From positions 52,179,581 through 52,243,580 of the forward strand of contig NC_088203.1 in assembly GCF_037126465.1 (NCBI RefSeq): a stretch of 64,000 bases of DNA, given 5' to 3'. The translations under genes were made by a program, and so were the position numbers. Below, one piece after another: positions 44,720 to 54,917 of this stretch; the stretch's first letter is position 1; each line of letters opens with the position of its first letter. This DNA comes from Ornithodoros turicata (taxonomy: Eukaryota; Arthropoda; Arachnida; Ixodida; Argasidae). Below the pieces are notes generated by a model. That model searched no databases. It had not been told where the DNA came from and saw only the letters and a list, made by a program, of their open reading frames with translations.

Positions 44720-45772
44720 AAATTGTCAGTCAAAATGTACAGAAAATAACAGAAAATTTTCACTGTTCTGAAAGACAACAACATCTGCAGTTGCAGCTTA
44801 TGAAAGTCCCATCTGGACCTGCACTTGGCAGAAGTACTTACTGGTCCTTTTTAGGCCAATGTTTTCAGTGTCACCCACGGTTTCTGTTGCTTTAACCCGT
44901 TCTAGGCTGATGGGACACTTTATTTCTAGCACGCGGCGAGAACAACAGTCACGTGTCGCAATACCGTCAGGGCTGGCCCCAATGCATGGGTGCTGCCTTA
45001 AAATAAGAAGGCCGGAGCTTTGGACTTGACTGTATTGGACTGGATTTGATGACCCGTTAGATGCATACGCCTCTCTTGCTGCCGCTTCAAGTGATATCCC
45101 TCTTTTCAGTGCAAATATTTGTACAGTGCTTTCTCTCATAAAACTTTTGAGCAGAGGCCTTACATCATGTGGAGCTACTCTTGTTTTGATTGTGTGGACT
45201 CTAGTATACACACTGTAACCAATCGCTGCAGTAACAAGTCCCTTTCTGTAGGACATCCAGAGCGGTGACTCTGCGTTATGCCCTGCGATTCTTGCTATTG
45301 TTTCGATGTTCATATCTGTGAATGTCTCCTGAAGGTACGTGTAGATACCTTCTGTAGTACAGGCTCCAGTGGAAACAGCTTGTCTGGCGGCCTCAGTAAG
45401 AGTGAGTGGCCTGACCAGGCCGAAGCTGTGCTCCTCCGCAATGGTTCTATCATGCTGCTGAGTTCCACTTGTGCGATTTTCTTGAAGAGGTAGCCTTGGT
45501 ACCCAACGGTGGTCTTGTGCATCCACAGTCTCACTGTTGACAGTCTGGTCCACAACGGAGGCATAGCTCGGACCTGTTGCATTGCCTTCATTGGTTCCCA
45601 GAACGCAAGACGTGCAGTGGGTAACATTGGAGGGGACATGGAATGACATGATCAAATTAATGGACACAAGTGTATGGGCTCGATATTTCTTAGCATTACA
45701 GAAATGATAAGCGTAGAGGATAGCCCTATTAAAAAAGTGTACAGAAAATCCGTCATAATATCTCTTAAGCAC
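44720..45772 (-). pseudogene. YqaJ-like exonuclease of the ISL2EU-type element
   Basis: Minus ORF of 324 codons; the likely start is the internal 'MSFHVPSNVTHC' rather than the first Met. YqaJ features appear in order: 'WMSYRKGLVTAAIG' (N-terminal R-x-G/x-T-A box), 'HPCIGASPDGIA' (catalytic Asp), 'VLEIKCPI' (catalytic E-x-K) and 'YFCQVQVQMGLS' (Gln helix). A TAA at 44798 then interrupts it, yet the homologous reading goes on in the same frame ('ADVVVFQNSENFLLFSVHFD') to about 44720, so the stop is premature. In known ISL2EU transposons a YqaJ nuclease accompanies the transposase, which fits the convergent neighbour at 42333-44302. Confidence 0.75.
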
Positions 45773-45907
45773 AGCTCTAAAAGAATGTCAACAGGATTAC
45801 GGAACATATTTTTCAGCAAATTTCTTGGACAGTTCTCATGAGAAATCACTCGAGGTATCTCATCATTTCTCATTAGTAAAAATCACACAGATTCCTTCAG
45901 ACTCGCA

Positions 45908-46009
45908 TTGTTGCTTCATCGGCTGCGGCTGAATGTGGCACGAACTCCTCTCCTCCTATTTAAGATGAATCAGCACCCATCACCTCTTTGCCCAACGTGC
46001 AACGTAGAA
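45908..46009 (+). pseudogene. LINE ORF2 C-terminal fragment, piece 1
   Basis: Reads 'LHRLRLNVARTPLLLF' then 'HPSPLCPTCNVE', the conserved region with a Cys-x2-Cys knuckle found after the RNase H or RT domain of many arthropod non-LTR elements. It is cut by the hAT MITE at 46010. The frame resumes at 47078 and again at 47907. Confidence 0.75.
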
Positions 46010-47069
46010 CAGGGTGTCGGAGCGAACCGAAAACCGAGAAAAAAACGCTATTTTGATGCGAACCGGAACGGCATCGAAACCGTATACCTTTTTTTCGCTC
46101 AGGAGGGAAACCGAAAAATTGATTTGACGGTTTTCGGTCCAAGAAAAAACTTCGCCTGTTTGGACTACGAATAGGCGAATGAAACTGACGTCGCGTGTTC
46201 TGAAGTCATGTCATGGATACTTTACGAAGGTTACGGTGGAATGTATGTCGGTATACTATGACCCTTAGGCTCCTTTGTTACGTTTTATCGTTCGCGCACA
46301 TAGACTTAGAGGTACATGTGACCGGTTGTGACTCTCTACCAATGTATCGTACGGTTCATTTTAATTTCATCCGCACAAACTCGTCTCTCTTCTTCTCTCT
46401 GGTTACGTTCCCCTTAAGAGGAAACACAATCAAATAAACAGCTACCCAAGGAGGCTGTGTAATGGCTTCTCTCTGTAATGTCGCGCAACGCGTCCCTTGT
46501 CTGAGAGCAGCGAAGTTGAATACATTTACGTATCCGCGAGAGCAAGCGCGTGCGAAATGACGCCTCTGTTGTTGACAGGACACGACGAAAAGAACACGGA
46601 GCCGTCGAGCGCGTTTGAGAGTAAAGGTGTTCCTCGATTTGCGTCGTACTCGTGCGCTTGTGCTTGCTGGCTAGGAAGCGGATGGGACGCAATCGCACCA
46701 ATCCAGCAAGAAAGTACTTTACGTATGACATTACGACAAACAAGTCCGTCTGTATCATGCGCTTCAACAAGGGAGAAAGTCTATTTGAACAGATAGCTTC
46801 CTACAGGAACCAGGAGCTGCCAATTCCTCAGCTGCCTATTAATATTGAATACCATGTATGCGGAATAAACGGGTTTACATTTTGCAACATTGATTTTTTT
46901 TTCTGGGAATGAATATGCACACCAGAAGCGGAACCGGTTAAAACCGGTATGAACCGTTATTTTTTTGCTCCGGAGCAGAACCGGTACCGGACAGTTTGTG
47001 ATAGAACCGGAACGAAAACCGAAACGTTTTTCGTTACGGTTCTATCACACCGGTTCTATCGACAGCCTG
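46010..47069. mobile_element. hAT-type non-autonomous element, copy 2
   Basis: Starts CAGGGTGTCGGAGCGAACCG and ends ...CGACAGCCTG (one change from the inverse). It has a perfect 8-bp target duplication ACGTAGAA at 46002-46009 and 47070-47077. It is 1,060 bp and lacks the SINE seen in copy 1 (4341-5691). A small terminal fill of extra inverted sequence lies near 47026-47060. Confidence 0.85.
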
Positions 47070-47077
47070 ACGTAGAA

Positions 47078-47101
47078 GCCGATGTGCCGCACATCCTCAT
47101 T
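47078..47101 (+). pseudogene. LINE ORF2 C-terminal fragment, piece 2
   Basis: Reads 'ADVPHILI' in the frame continued from piece 1 once the MITE and one target copy are removed ('CPTCNVE' + 'ADVPHILI'). Confidence 0.7.
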
Positions 47102-47894
47102 ATTATTATAAAGAAAATTTATTACATTAACCTGATGATATGTACAGTGCAAGTAGTAAATAACAGTGGTATATACAGTGAAGCCAGTTAATAACATGCA
47201 ACGGATGACAGTGGTATATACAGAGAAACCAGTTGATAACATAGAACGAATAACAGCAGTATATACAGAGTAACCAGTTAATAACATACAATGAATAAAC
47301 AGTGGTAGAAAAAAAGAGACAGCGAAGAACAGCGCATACAATGAACCAGTGAAGAACATTACATTACATTACATTACATACATTATATACATTGCATTAC
47401 ATTACATGCAATGAACCACTGAAACTATGAGGAAGAAATCCTATACAGTGCTAAATTAGTGAAGAGAGAGGACTAAGAAGGAAAGATACGACCAGCTTTC
47501 ATTTGATGTTTTAACACTGTATGAAGGAGAGTTTTAAGACAACTCAACAGTGCGTGAAAAATATTAAGGAATTTTTCACGGTGAAAACGTTCGTGGCTAG
47601 CCACGTCAATGAGAAAGCAGTGAGGTCCAAGTGGTGCAACTCACGGGTCAGGAAGTTTCGTACCTCACCACGAAGGGATGCTACAGCTGCCAGGACTGGA
47701 AGGAACCTCGCACGTCTCACCACCGCCCTGTTACGGGCCCTCCAGAGAACATGAAACCCTAAAAAAGTAACCAAGCGGCATAGCCGATGCGTTACCGATC
47801 GCGGTGCAACACGGAGGGCACCCCACTCTAACGGGCACCGCAACGAGAAACAACGCGCAGTTCGCGACCAGAAACACCCTCATCCTCACATCCT
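47102..47894 (-). mobile_element. Retroelement insertion with TAA-rich tail
   Basis: A perfect 12-bp target duplication, CACATCCTCATT, lies at 47090-47101 and 47895-47906. In minus orientation the insert ends in a TAATAAT-type tail preceded by AATAAA-like sequence, typical of a truncated non-LTR element. Its 5' half (47544-47843, minus) is open for 99 codons ('HVLWRARNRAVV', 'ASLRGEVRNFLTREL') and may be the end of its ORF, not identified. It contains three 45-bp tandem units (47165-47300) and an (ACATT)n tract (about 47356-47410). Confidence 0.7.
47165..47300. repeat. 45-bp minisatellite, three units
   Basis: Units start AGTGGTATATACAG (47165), AGTGGTATATACAG (47210) and AGCAGTATATACAG (47255), each followed by 'CCAGTT(A/G)ATAACAT'. 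Confidence 0.8.
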
Positions 47895-47906
47895 CACATC
47901 CTCATT

Positions 47907-48065
47907 GCCTGCCAGCGGTACGAAGATCACCGATCGAGTCTCCGGCGCCGCCTTGCTCATCTAGGCTACCGAGAGCTTTCCCTCGCGGTGCTACTTGACC
48001 CTACTCAGCACGCTGAAGTCACGTCTGCGCTGACACGATTCCTTCGGGAAAACTCCTGGGCATTC
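47907..48065 (+). pseudogene. LINE ORF2 C-terminal fragment, piece 3
   Basis: Reads 'ACQRYEDHRSSLRRRLAHLG', then 'YRELSLAVLLDP', then 'ALTRFLREN'. This is the usual continuation of the Cys-knuckle region in these LINEs, and it is in frame with pieces 1 and 2 when both insertions are removed. Confidence 0.75.
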
Positions 48066-48069
48066 TCTG

Positions 48070-50750
48070 ATACGTCCTATGCGCAACGATTAGTGAAGGA
48101 GCTGTTTCTTCTGTATTTTTTCATGATTTTCTGTATCCGAGCTGTTTGTATCTTCTTTCGTTTGCTTCAAAGCTTTAGGGAATAGCAAGCCCAATATCTA
48201 ACCTTTTCCTTCTCTTTTTTTTACTTTGCATTAAACATATCCTCCCCCCCCCTCGCACTTGTGTCTCACCTATTTTCCCATTGCTTTTCTGTTGGGGCAA
48301 AGTTTCCTTCAAGAGTGCTTCAGAAAACCTTTATTGAAAACTATTTCTCGTTGGCAGCAGTTCCATTCATACATGTTTTCCACATGTCTCCCATGCCCAA
48401 GGCCAGAATAGAATTTCTCATGGAATTTTTTGTCTGGAGCGCATACAAAGCAAACATGTACGCTGATGTGTCATAAGAAAAGGGATGATCAGAAAACTTT
48501 TGGGCTAATTACATAGAGAAGATATTGATATGAAACATGCATAACAATGTAATGCAAATGCTATTTCAGACCCTCAAAACACCCCTGGAAGCATTCTTTC
48601 GCCCAAACGTGTTGCCAAACTCACTGCTGTCCTTGTGGCGGAGTGCATTTGATGCATGTTCTTCACGGTTCTGCACGGTTCATTCTTCATGTTCTGCACG
48701 GAGACATCTTCAGCAAATTGCTTGATGGCTTATCAAGCAATTTGCTGAAGATGTCTCCGTCAGGAAGTTTTTACCACGTGTCTTTTGACCTGCACCACAA
48801 TGTGATGTCATTAGCCTCCACTGGTTTTTGGCACCCAAGCAGACCCCTTAAAGGGACAGTCTGGAGACCCCGGCTCAAAACTCAACTGATCTCGTCACAT
48901 GATTCCTGATCATTTCTTTGACCACACAGCAAAATATCGCACCTGTATTCACTTCCTAAATTTATGACAGCATATGAAGGATTGGGGCCTTGCTCCGAAT
49001 GTAAGCTAAACTGGGAATATTGCGCTGTTACTTTTCCGCCGTTTGCTCATTTTGCCGGTTTTAATGACCAAATCAAAACCGGGTATGATTCAAATTGGAT
49101 TTAATTAGGTTTATCCTTTAAGTTTTCAGGACTACCTTTACATGCACAGTAAGTACGAATGGAGCAGAACCTAATTCACACTATATCTAATATCTGCAAA
49201 AGTCTAGGCTGTCACGTTAGGGTACATATTAAACTAAGATACGTGCTAACCTTTCTGGTACAGGACATGTCCACCATAAACCTTGGAGTGTACTCTGCTT
49301 TCTGGGCTTTTCCCTATTCATGAGGCAGGTCAGTTGATGACAACACATGAAGCGTCTGTGCAGAATGGATATGCAGGAGTAGAGCCACCACATGCTTGCA
49401 TTTGTGCAGGCTAAGAGATGCATTTAGTATAGTTAGTGACAAAGTTTTACTTTCCTTTCATCCGACAAGGTTCTAGCACTTGCAGCTCTCACAAATGTAC
49501 TACCTTGGAACAGCATCTGTTTAAATCTGTTATGCTCTTTGGAGTGCTTTCATGAACACTGACAAGCTCCAAGTCTGAGTAACATTAACAGGATAGCATG
49601 CAGAGCTAGACAGATAAAAACTATTTGTGTGCTCCACCAAGTATGCAAGAAGATAACCTTTCCCATACCCTGCATTGCACGAGCAGAGGGCTCCAGAAAC
49701 TTCTCTGCCTCTTATTGCAACTTCCAAGTCGTGTGAGTCCTTGCTGAGGGCAGACGTCTGCAGCACGATACCAGCAAGGGTAACTTGACCAGCATCGCTT
49801 GACTGCTTTGCGCTGCATCTTGAAAACAAGGTAAGAACGATTGTCAGCATATGATTTTTCTGTTATGTTGTCTTCCGCGAAAAAGAAAATACCATGAGGC
49901 CCCGTTAGCGTTTGTAAAACGCGAAGTGGGCGGAAAGAACCGCGATAAACCTACGGCAAGTGTGAAACACGTGTTTGCCAAAGTCATTCCCGGTGTCATT
50001 GGTGTTTGCAAGAATGGTTCGCTGCCTACTATATCACAGTTGTGGTACAGTGGTTCTATCGTGGTAACAACGAGTATTTAAACGGAGCTTCATCAGAAAC
50101 ATAAAAAGTTGACAAGGATATGGAATGTTGAACGTGGTGCTGGCAACGCTGGTACAATGGAGGTTAAGATCGTCAGGAAGAGAGCTTTGGATAGGCCTGC
50201 AACATGTAGAAGTAATAAGATATAATCCAATTAAAACACTCCTCTGGACCTGTTGGTACAAAGTCATCACCAGAGAGCGGATTTTTAGGCACTAAAAAGA
50301 CGCGTTTTAGGCGCCTAGAAAGGCACTATGGCACGCCTGAAAAGGCATACATTTCCTCAAAAAAGGCATCATGGATATTGTAATATCAGTATCGTAAATG
50401 AAGTCACCACCTCTCACCGATGATTCGCAAGTTTTCAACTACGTAGATTCGTGTCAGAGTAGAACTATGTAATCTGAACGTCTGGGACAGCAGCTAATCG
50501 ACGTTATGTTTGGTCGAGTGATTTCGTGGAAATTCCACAAAACCTGCCGAACCATACTACAGAACGTTTATTTGCACTGTAATGTATACACCACAACCAG
50601 TATACATACTTCTTATTAAATGAATAAAAGCAGTACGAAATAAGCATCATCTCAATGTGCTCAGAGGTGAAATTTTGTCGGCGGCCAGTTAAAATTGTCT
50701 TATATATGCCGAGAACGACCTCTCCACGTCGACCGAAGTGACTGGCGTGC
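48070..50750. other. Mostly non-coding stretch
   Basis: No supported gene. It holds the hairpin at 48698-48760 and, at 48845-48870, a TTAA followed by AGGGACAGTCTGGAG that looks like one end of another TTAA element whose partner was not found. Confidence 0.35.
48698..48760. repeat. Perfect 29-bp inverted repeat, 5-nt loop
   Basis: Left arm 48698-48726 and right arm 48732-48760 are exact reverse complements, with loop GGCTT. A transcript would form a perfect hairpin. No conserved miRNA seed is claimed. Confidence 0.9.
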
Positions 50751-50754
50751 TTGT

Positions 50755-51003
50755 ACACTGTTAGAAAAGGAGGTATAATAATGGGCTATTGTACCTTTTT
50801 TATACCTTCTGTTGCAGATATATACCTTTGGAGGGTATAGACAAGGTACAAAGTGCCGATTTATACCTCCAACCATGCACAATGGTATAAAAGAGGTATG
50901 AAGCAGGGATAACGTAACGTATTTATACCTCATTATCACGTGTTTATACATCGTGCATAACATACAACCGAGACTGTACCTCCTAAGGTATAACTGCAGG
51001 CTG
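50755..51003. repeat. GGTATA-rich MITE-like segment
   Basis: Starts near CACTGTTAGAAAAGGAGGTA and ends near ACCTCCTAAGGTATAACTGC. Many GGTATAAA/TTATACC motifs occur in both orientations between, as in CACTA-type MITEs. Ends do not match well enough to fix boundaries. Confidence 0.4.
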
Positions 51004-51234
51004 TTTAGTAGTGATAGATATTGCATTTGGTAACAATGGGCCGCTCAGGTTACATGCGACACGCACACGCACGATAAGATATATCAGAAAACAATGGAAA
51101 TCATGTATCGATAGTGTGAACAATGGGTTCCCAGGTTTCAATAACATGCGCCGCCAGGATAAGGTAACGGTTAACTCAGGTAAACAATGGGAACTCACGT
51201 GTCGATAGTGTTTGATGGGCACCTGGATGCACGT

Positions 51235-51365
51235 TTAATGACATTTAATAACACGCAATGACATGTAATAACACGCAAATGACATGTAATAACACGCAAG
51301 TGACATGTAATAACACACAAATGACATTTAATAACAGGCAATAACATCTGATGACATTTAATAGT
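51235..51365. repeat. ~23-bp minisatellite
   Basis: About six direct units of the form ATGACATGTAATAACACGCA with small variations. Confidence 0.8.
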
Positions 51366-51429
51366 ATTTTTCCGATCGGGTTGACGTCAGTCCGTCACCT
51401 AGTTTGGTTGCCGCGTCAGAGCGCCAGGT

Positions 51430-51730
51430 AGTTTCGGTTCCCACCAAGCGCCCTCTAGTTTTCAAGCTTTGGCCGTCTGTAGTTTCGGTTTCGGTTTTAA
51501 ATGAATGGACGCCAAGCTTGGTTGCTCCACGTGTAGTTCTGGTTTCAGTTTCGAATTCCTACGTGTTGCCAGATGCCCTCTGGTTTCAAGCTATTGACCG
51601 ACTGTAATTTCGGTTTCAAACCGCAGCACGCTAGTTTCGCTGTGACAACGTCAACGCAGGTTTTTGAATGGTTACCAGATGTCCCTCTAGTTTCAAGCTT
51701 TTGACCGTCTGTACTTACGGTTTCATTTGA
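51430..51730. repeat. Three diverged ~110-130-bp tandem units
   Basis: 'GCCCTCTAGTTTTCAAGCTT', 'GCCCTCTGGTTTCAAGCTAT' and 'TCCCTCTAGTTTCAAGCTTT' each precede '(T)G(A/G)CCG(T/A)CTGTA...CGGTTTC'. This lies left of the Polinton genes and could be part of its terminal repeat, which I cannot confirm. Confidence 0.55.
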
Positions 51731-51779
51731 CAAAAAACTAAATGCCGCGTCACAGCATGATTTTTCCCCCCATTTGATA

Positions 51780-52790
51780 AGTACACTCAAATAATGATGT
51801 ATATCAGAGACCAGACAACACTGTATATATTCCTTTTTTATTTCAGCACATTATTGTACTACTCTTTTATTCAACTAACGAAAGATATGTTACAAATTAC
51901 TAGAGTCTTGCTTGACTTCATCCTTGTACAGAAGCAATCTGCAAAAACAAAGGGAAAACGAAACATCCTGTGAATGCTCTTCTCAATCAGGACAAAGTCT
52001 AGGATGACTCAAATCTCGATCAGGTGTCACGCAACAACAACAAGCAGCATTCTCAAAGAATCGGTTAACGTTTTCCACTTTCCGATATGTCTCTGTTACT
52101 GTGTCATGCATTTGCATAGGAGTACGACGTTTGGAAGTAAATAACCCAGTGACAACAATCACAATAAAATAGAGGTGTTCTATACACACACATTTCCAAA
52201 CTTGTGTTGCGCATTGCGACAACAGCATACAACGAATCGAGAAGCATTGCATGACTACGTATTGCGGTTACCGGCTGTGATGGTCTCGAAATAAAAATAA
52301 CAAAAAAAAAAGGCATAAAGACAAGAGGTATACTCACATCCTTTCAAAGTTGCGTCGTCGATGAAGGTCTGATCGGTCTCAGTCGTCGACAGCTAGCTTA
52401 TAAGACCCTTCATTTTTGTTTTATTTCAAGGGAAGGAAGGATCACGTGAATGCATCGTGGACAGCTTCTCCTTTCGCAGGAGCAGCATGTGAAATGCGAT
52501 ACCTCTTGCCGACGCGCTCTTTTTTCTTCTTCTTTTGGTATGATAACACAACCGCGAAACACCCGTCTGGCTTTTTCCAAACGCTCTTTGGGAACACCAA
52601 CCACACACACACAAAAAAGAAACCGTTATCGCCCTCGCAAGATGAATTTTCGACTGGTGGTATACGCTGTCTGCCACGTACGAGCTTCCAGCAGTGAGTG
52701 TGCCACGTAAGAGCCAAGTGATGTGAGTATTTCAAACCATTTCTTGTGTTACAGTGTATCTTATAGCTAAATGAAATGCGGGCATGTATT
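51780..52790. other. Non-coding stretch at the left side of the Polinton
   Basis: No convincing gene. A minus frame at 51983-52252 has one hydrophobic stretch but no other support. The left terminal inverted repeat of the Polinton should lie here or somewhat further left, but its partner is outside the window. Confidence 0.35.
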
Positions 52791-52794
52791 TGTT

Positions 52795-53286
52795 TTAAAT
52801 TCTTTTTATTGTTTCGCTCAGATGAGACAGCAGAGACATGGTAGCCGATTTCGAAAGAGTGATACCGTAACCGCTGTGCTTTCCATTCCCAATGAGTCTT
52901 GCAATATTGTACACATTGCCGGGACATCGTTCTATTACTTGCCTGGGTTCGAAGCTTATTTCACATAGCTTCGAGCACTCGAAGTTATAATAATTGTGCG
53001 CGACATTTGCTTCTTTCAAGCAATGCCATAGTTGACGTGTATCATTTTGCGACAGATTTACTCCGTATCTCGTCGGATGACCATTGCTGAGCCAAAGGCG
53101 TACGGCAGTTACTGCAGCTGGACATCGGTGGACGTAGATGTTATGGTCAATCTGAGTCACGGTAGTGCATTTTCCCTGTTTCAGTGTTGGTTTTGTAAAT
53201 TCTGTTGTAGCTACGAAAACGAACAGGGAAACAGCACTCAGAAAGGACAAGGTGTAGCAGAACATCTCCGGACATCTATTTACCAT
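52795..53286 (-). CDS. Hypothetical 163-aa protein with N-terminal hydrophobic segment and duplicated domain
   Basis: Open from ATG at 53284-53286. Residues ~9-28 are strongly hydrophobic ('FCYTLSFLSAVSLFVFVATT'), a signal peptide or membrane anchor. The rest is two copies of one ~45-residue unit: 'HRCPAAVTAVRLWLSNGH' with 'YGVNLSQNDTRQLW', and 'ERCPGNVYNIARLIGNGK' with 'GYGITLSKSATMSLL'. Cys-Pro, the Arg-Leu, the Asn-Gly and the Tyr-Gly-x-x-Leu-Ser are all kept. The second halves faintly recall the C-terminal helix-strand of PC4-type single-strand DNA-binding proteins, but a hydrophobic N-terminus would be odd there. It lies 45 bp beyond the neighbouring minus ORF. Gene status is moderately supported and the function is unknown. 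Confidence 0.5.
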   Translation of the reverse strand: MVNRCPEMFCYTLSFLSAVSLFVFVATTEFTKPTLKQGKCTTVTQIDHNIYVHRCPAAVTAVRLWLSNGHPTRYGVNLSQNDTRQLWHCLKEANVAHNYYNFECSKLCEISFEPRQVIERCPGNVYNIARLIGNGKHSGYGITLSKSATMSLLSHLSETIKRI

Positions 53287-53331
53287 GACGACCTACAGTA
53301 AAATGAGACAACTCGTCATGGATTTCAATAT

Positions 53332-53925
53332 TTATTGGTAAGCGTCTTTGGGTGACAACCTATTTTGCAACAGGTCAATTGTCATGTCGTTTATGTACAC
53401 AGCCAGGTAATGGTAGCCAGTCTTCATTGCGTAGTACATGATACATAGACTTTCGGCCACCAGTTGCATTACGTCGACGTCACGATCACCGTAATAGCTG
53501 AATATTGAGCTCATCTGTTTTCCCCATTCGGAGACCAGGTCGAACGGGTGGTCGGATAGGTGCTCACACTTCCTGTGCACCCTGGCATACATTGTTTTTG
53601 AAGACTCCCACACAGTCTTTTTCGCGGGAAGGTTCAGAGGCAGGGACTGGAACAGGAAAATGTCTCTGGTTATCTTAAATGCTGCGACGAGCACTGTGTC
53701 GTCCGTTGACTTCGATGAACCGCATTCTAACACGTCATTCCAACAGGTATGAGGATGGCGACATTTTCCTTGGAGTTGATGATCCTGGGTAACGTCCCGC
53801 ATGCCGCACACATCATCACCCGATTGGGACCAGGAATCGCCAGCGTTGGCTGGCTGTTCGACATCGGACCAGTGATCGCCAGTCATTTCGTCGTCGGTGG
53901 TGGCAGGTAGTTCTCCGGAACCCAA
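53332..53925 (-). CDS. Hypothetical Polinton protein, 197 aa
   Basis: Open minus frame starting at ATG 53923-53925, inside the last codons of the integrase (43-bp overlap, different frame). The N-terminal ~60 residues are acidic and low complexity. The C-terminal half is helical with 'ESSKTMYARVHRKCEHLSDH' and 'LVAESLCIMYYAMKTGYHYL'. I do not recognise a family. The stop codon TAA lies inside an AATAAA polyadenylation signal (53331-53336 read on minus), so the transcript would be cut just after the stop. Position next to the integrase argues that it is a real element gene. Confidence 0.55.
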   Translation of the reverse strand: MGSGELPATTDDEMTGDHWSDVEQPANAGDSWSQSGDDVCGMRDVTQDHQLQGKCRHPHTCWNDVLECGSSKSTDDTVLVAAFKITRDIFLFQSLPLNLPAKKTVWESSKTMYARVHRKCEHLSDHPFDLVSEWGKQMSSIFSYYGDRDVDVMQLVAESLCIMYYAMKTGYHYLAVYINDMTIDLLQNRLSPKDAYQ

Positions 53926-54917
53926 GTCCTTCTACGACTTCCAGAAGGTTGCAACAGGTACTGCACCTTTCCATTCCGAACGCGTCTTTTTATAATGCGG
54001 TGGCCCTTTCCAGGCTGCACACGTGTTAATTCGCTTGCATAAAATTGACCTTCAATAGGTTCTTCCTGCTGGTCACGTAAGAGATAGGTATTCGGGTAAC
54101 CAATCTTGACTGCTCTCACCACAAAAATTTCACGCGTAAACGAACCAAGATAACTTTTGACTAACTGGTGTCTAGACTTTGCTATTCTGACAAGCTGGCC
54201 AACGCGAAAACGTGGCTTCTCTGGGGGTTTGCTCGGAGTAGGATAGAGCTTTTGTCTAAATAAATGTTCATTTTCTTTGTTGACATCCACAGGTCGTGCC
54301 GACAGAGTTCTATGAACACGATGATTATATGCTTTGACCAGAGGCTGTAAAATTTTCAAGTACGATTTATGTCCCTGATATTCAAAAGCACGATAAAGTG
54401 GCGTCATAAGACTTCGAATAGATCGTTCTGCAATACTTGCTTTCGTATTTGAATTAGTGTGGAAGAGAGATATCCCTTTTGATTTTAAAAATGCTCCGAC
54501 TGACTTATTGGTGAACTCTGTACCTCTGTCTGAATGAATCAGTCTCGGAGTCCCAATACGTCTAAAAGCGAGTCTCAGTCCACGTATAATTTCCGCTGCT
54601 CGTTTATTCTGCACAGGCACTACAGCAAGCATACGAGAAAATGCGTCGATACAAAACAAAAGATAGCGAAAACCCTTGTTGTATCTCGACAGTTTCTGAA
54701 GGTCTTTCAAATCTATTTGGAATATATCCTTCGCACCCAAAACGATGGTCTTCCGGAACTGACGTGGTCGCTTAAGTTCTCTGAAGAGAGAGTACACATC
54801 ACTGGTTTCCAGGAACTTGGCAACCTTCGCCGGCTTTTCACCGATCGCTCGTGCGAGTCGTTGAACACCACCTAGAGCACCAGGATGGTATACGTCCACG
54901 TAAGCAGCCATTAGCAC
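53883..54917 (-). CDS. INT: Polinton integrase (retroviral-type, DDE, with chromodomain-like end)
   Basis: This 344-residue protein would join the element's DNA to the host chromosome. The rve core is clear: 'IFQIDL' (Asp69), 'LIHSDRGTEF' (Asp130) and 'SIAERSIRSL' (Glu164), so all three metal-binding acids are present. It is followed by 'AYNHRVHRTLSARPVDV', usual for Polinton and related F54H12.3-like integrases. An SH3-like segment starts near residue 240 ('FRVGQLVRIAK'). The last ~40 residues, 'HRIIKRRVRNGKVQYLL' then 'TWVPENYL', look like a chromodomain. There is a 7-bp overlap with the next ORF upstream. No HHCC zinc motif is evident before the core; the first ~40 residues may be a reduced version. 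Confidence 0.93.
   Translation of the reverse strand: MLMAAYVDVYHPGALGGVQRLARAIGEKPAKVAKFLETSDVYSLFRELKRPRQFRKTIVLGAKDIFQIDLKDLQKLSRYNKGFRYLLFCIDAFSRMLAVVPVQNKRAAEIIRGLRLAFRRIGTPRLIHSDRGTEFTNKSVGAFLKSKGISLFHTNSNTKASIAERSIRSLMTPLYRAFEYQGHKSYLKILQPLVKAYNHRVHRTLSARPVDVNKENEHLFRQKLYPTPSKPPEKPRFRVGQLVRIAKSRHQLVKSYLGSFTREIFVVRAVKIGYPNTYLLRDQQEEPIEGQFYASELTRVQPGKGHRIIKRRVRNGKVQYLLQPSGSRRRTWVPENYLPPPTTK

Noticed and set aside
48845..48875. TTAA followed by AGGGACAGTCTGG, like a transposon end
   Set aside because: No inverse partner with TTAA was found, so it cannot be called an element.
52426..52927. Several overlapping ORFs beside the Polinton
   Set aside because: Frames on both strands overlap and lack motifs; kept as non-coding.
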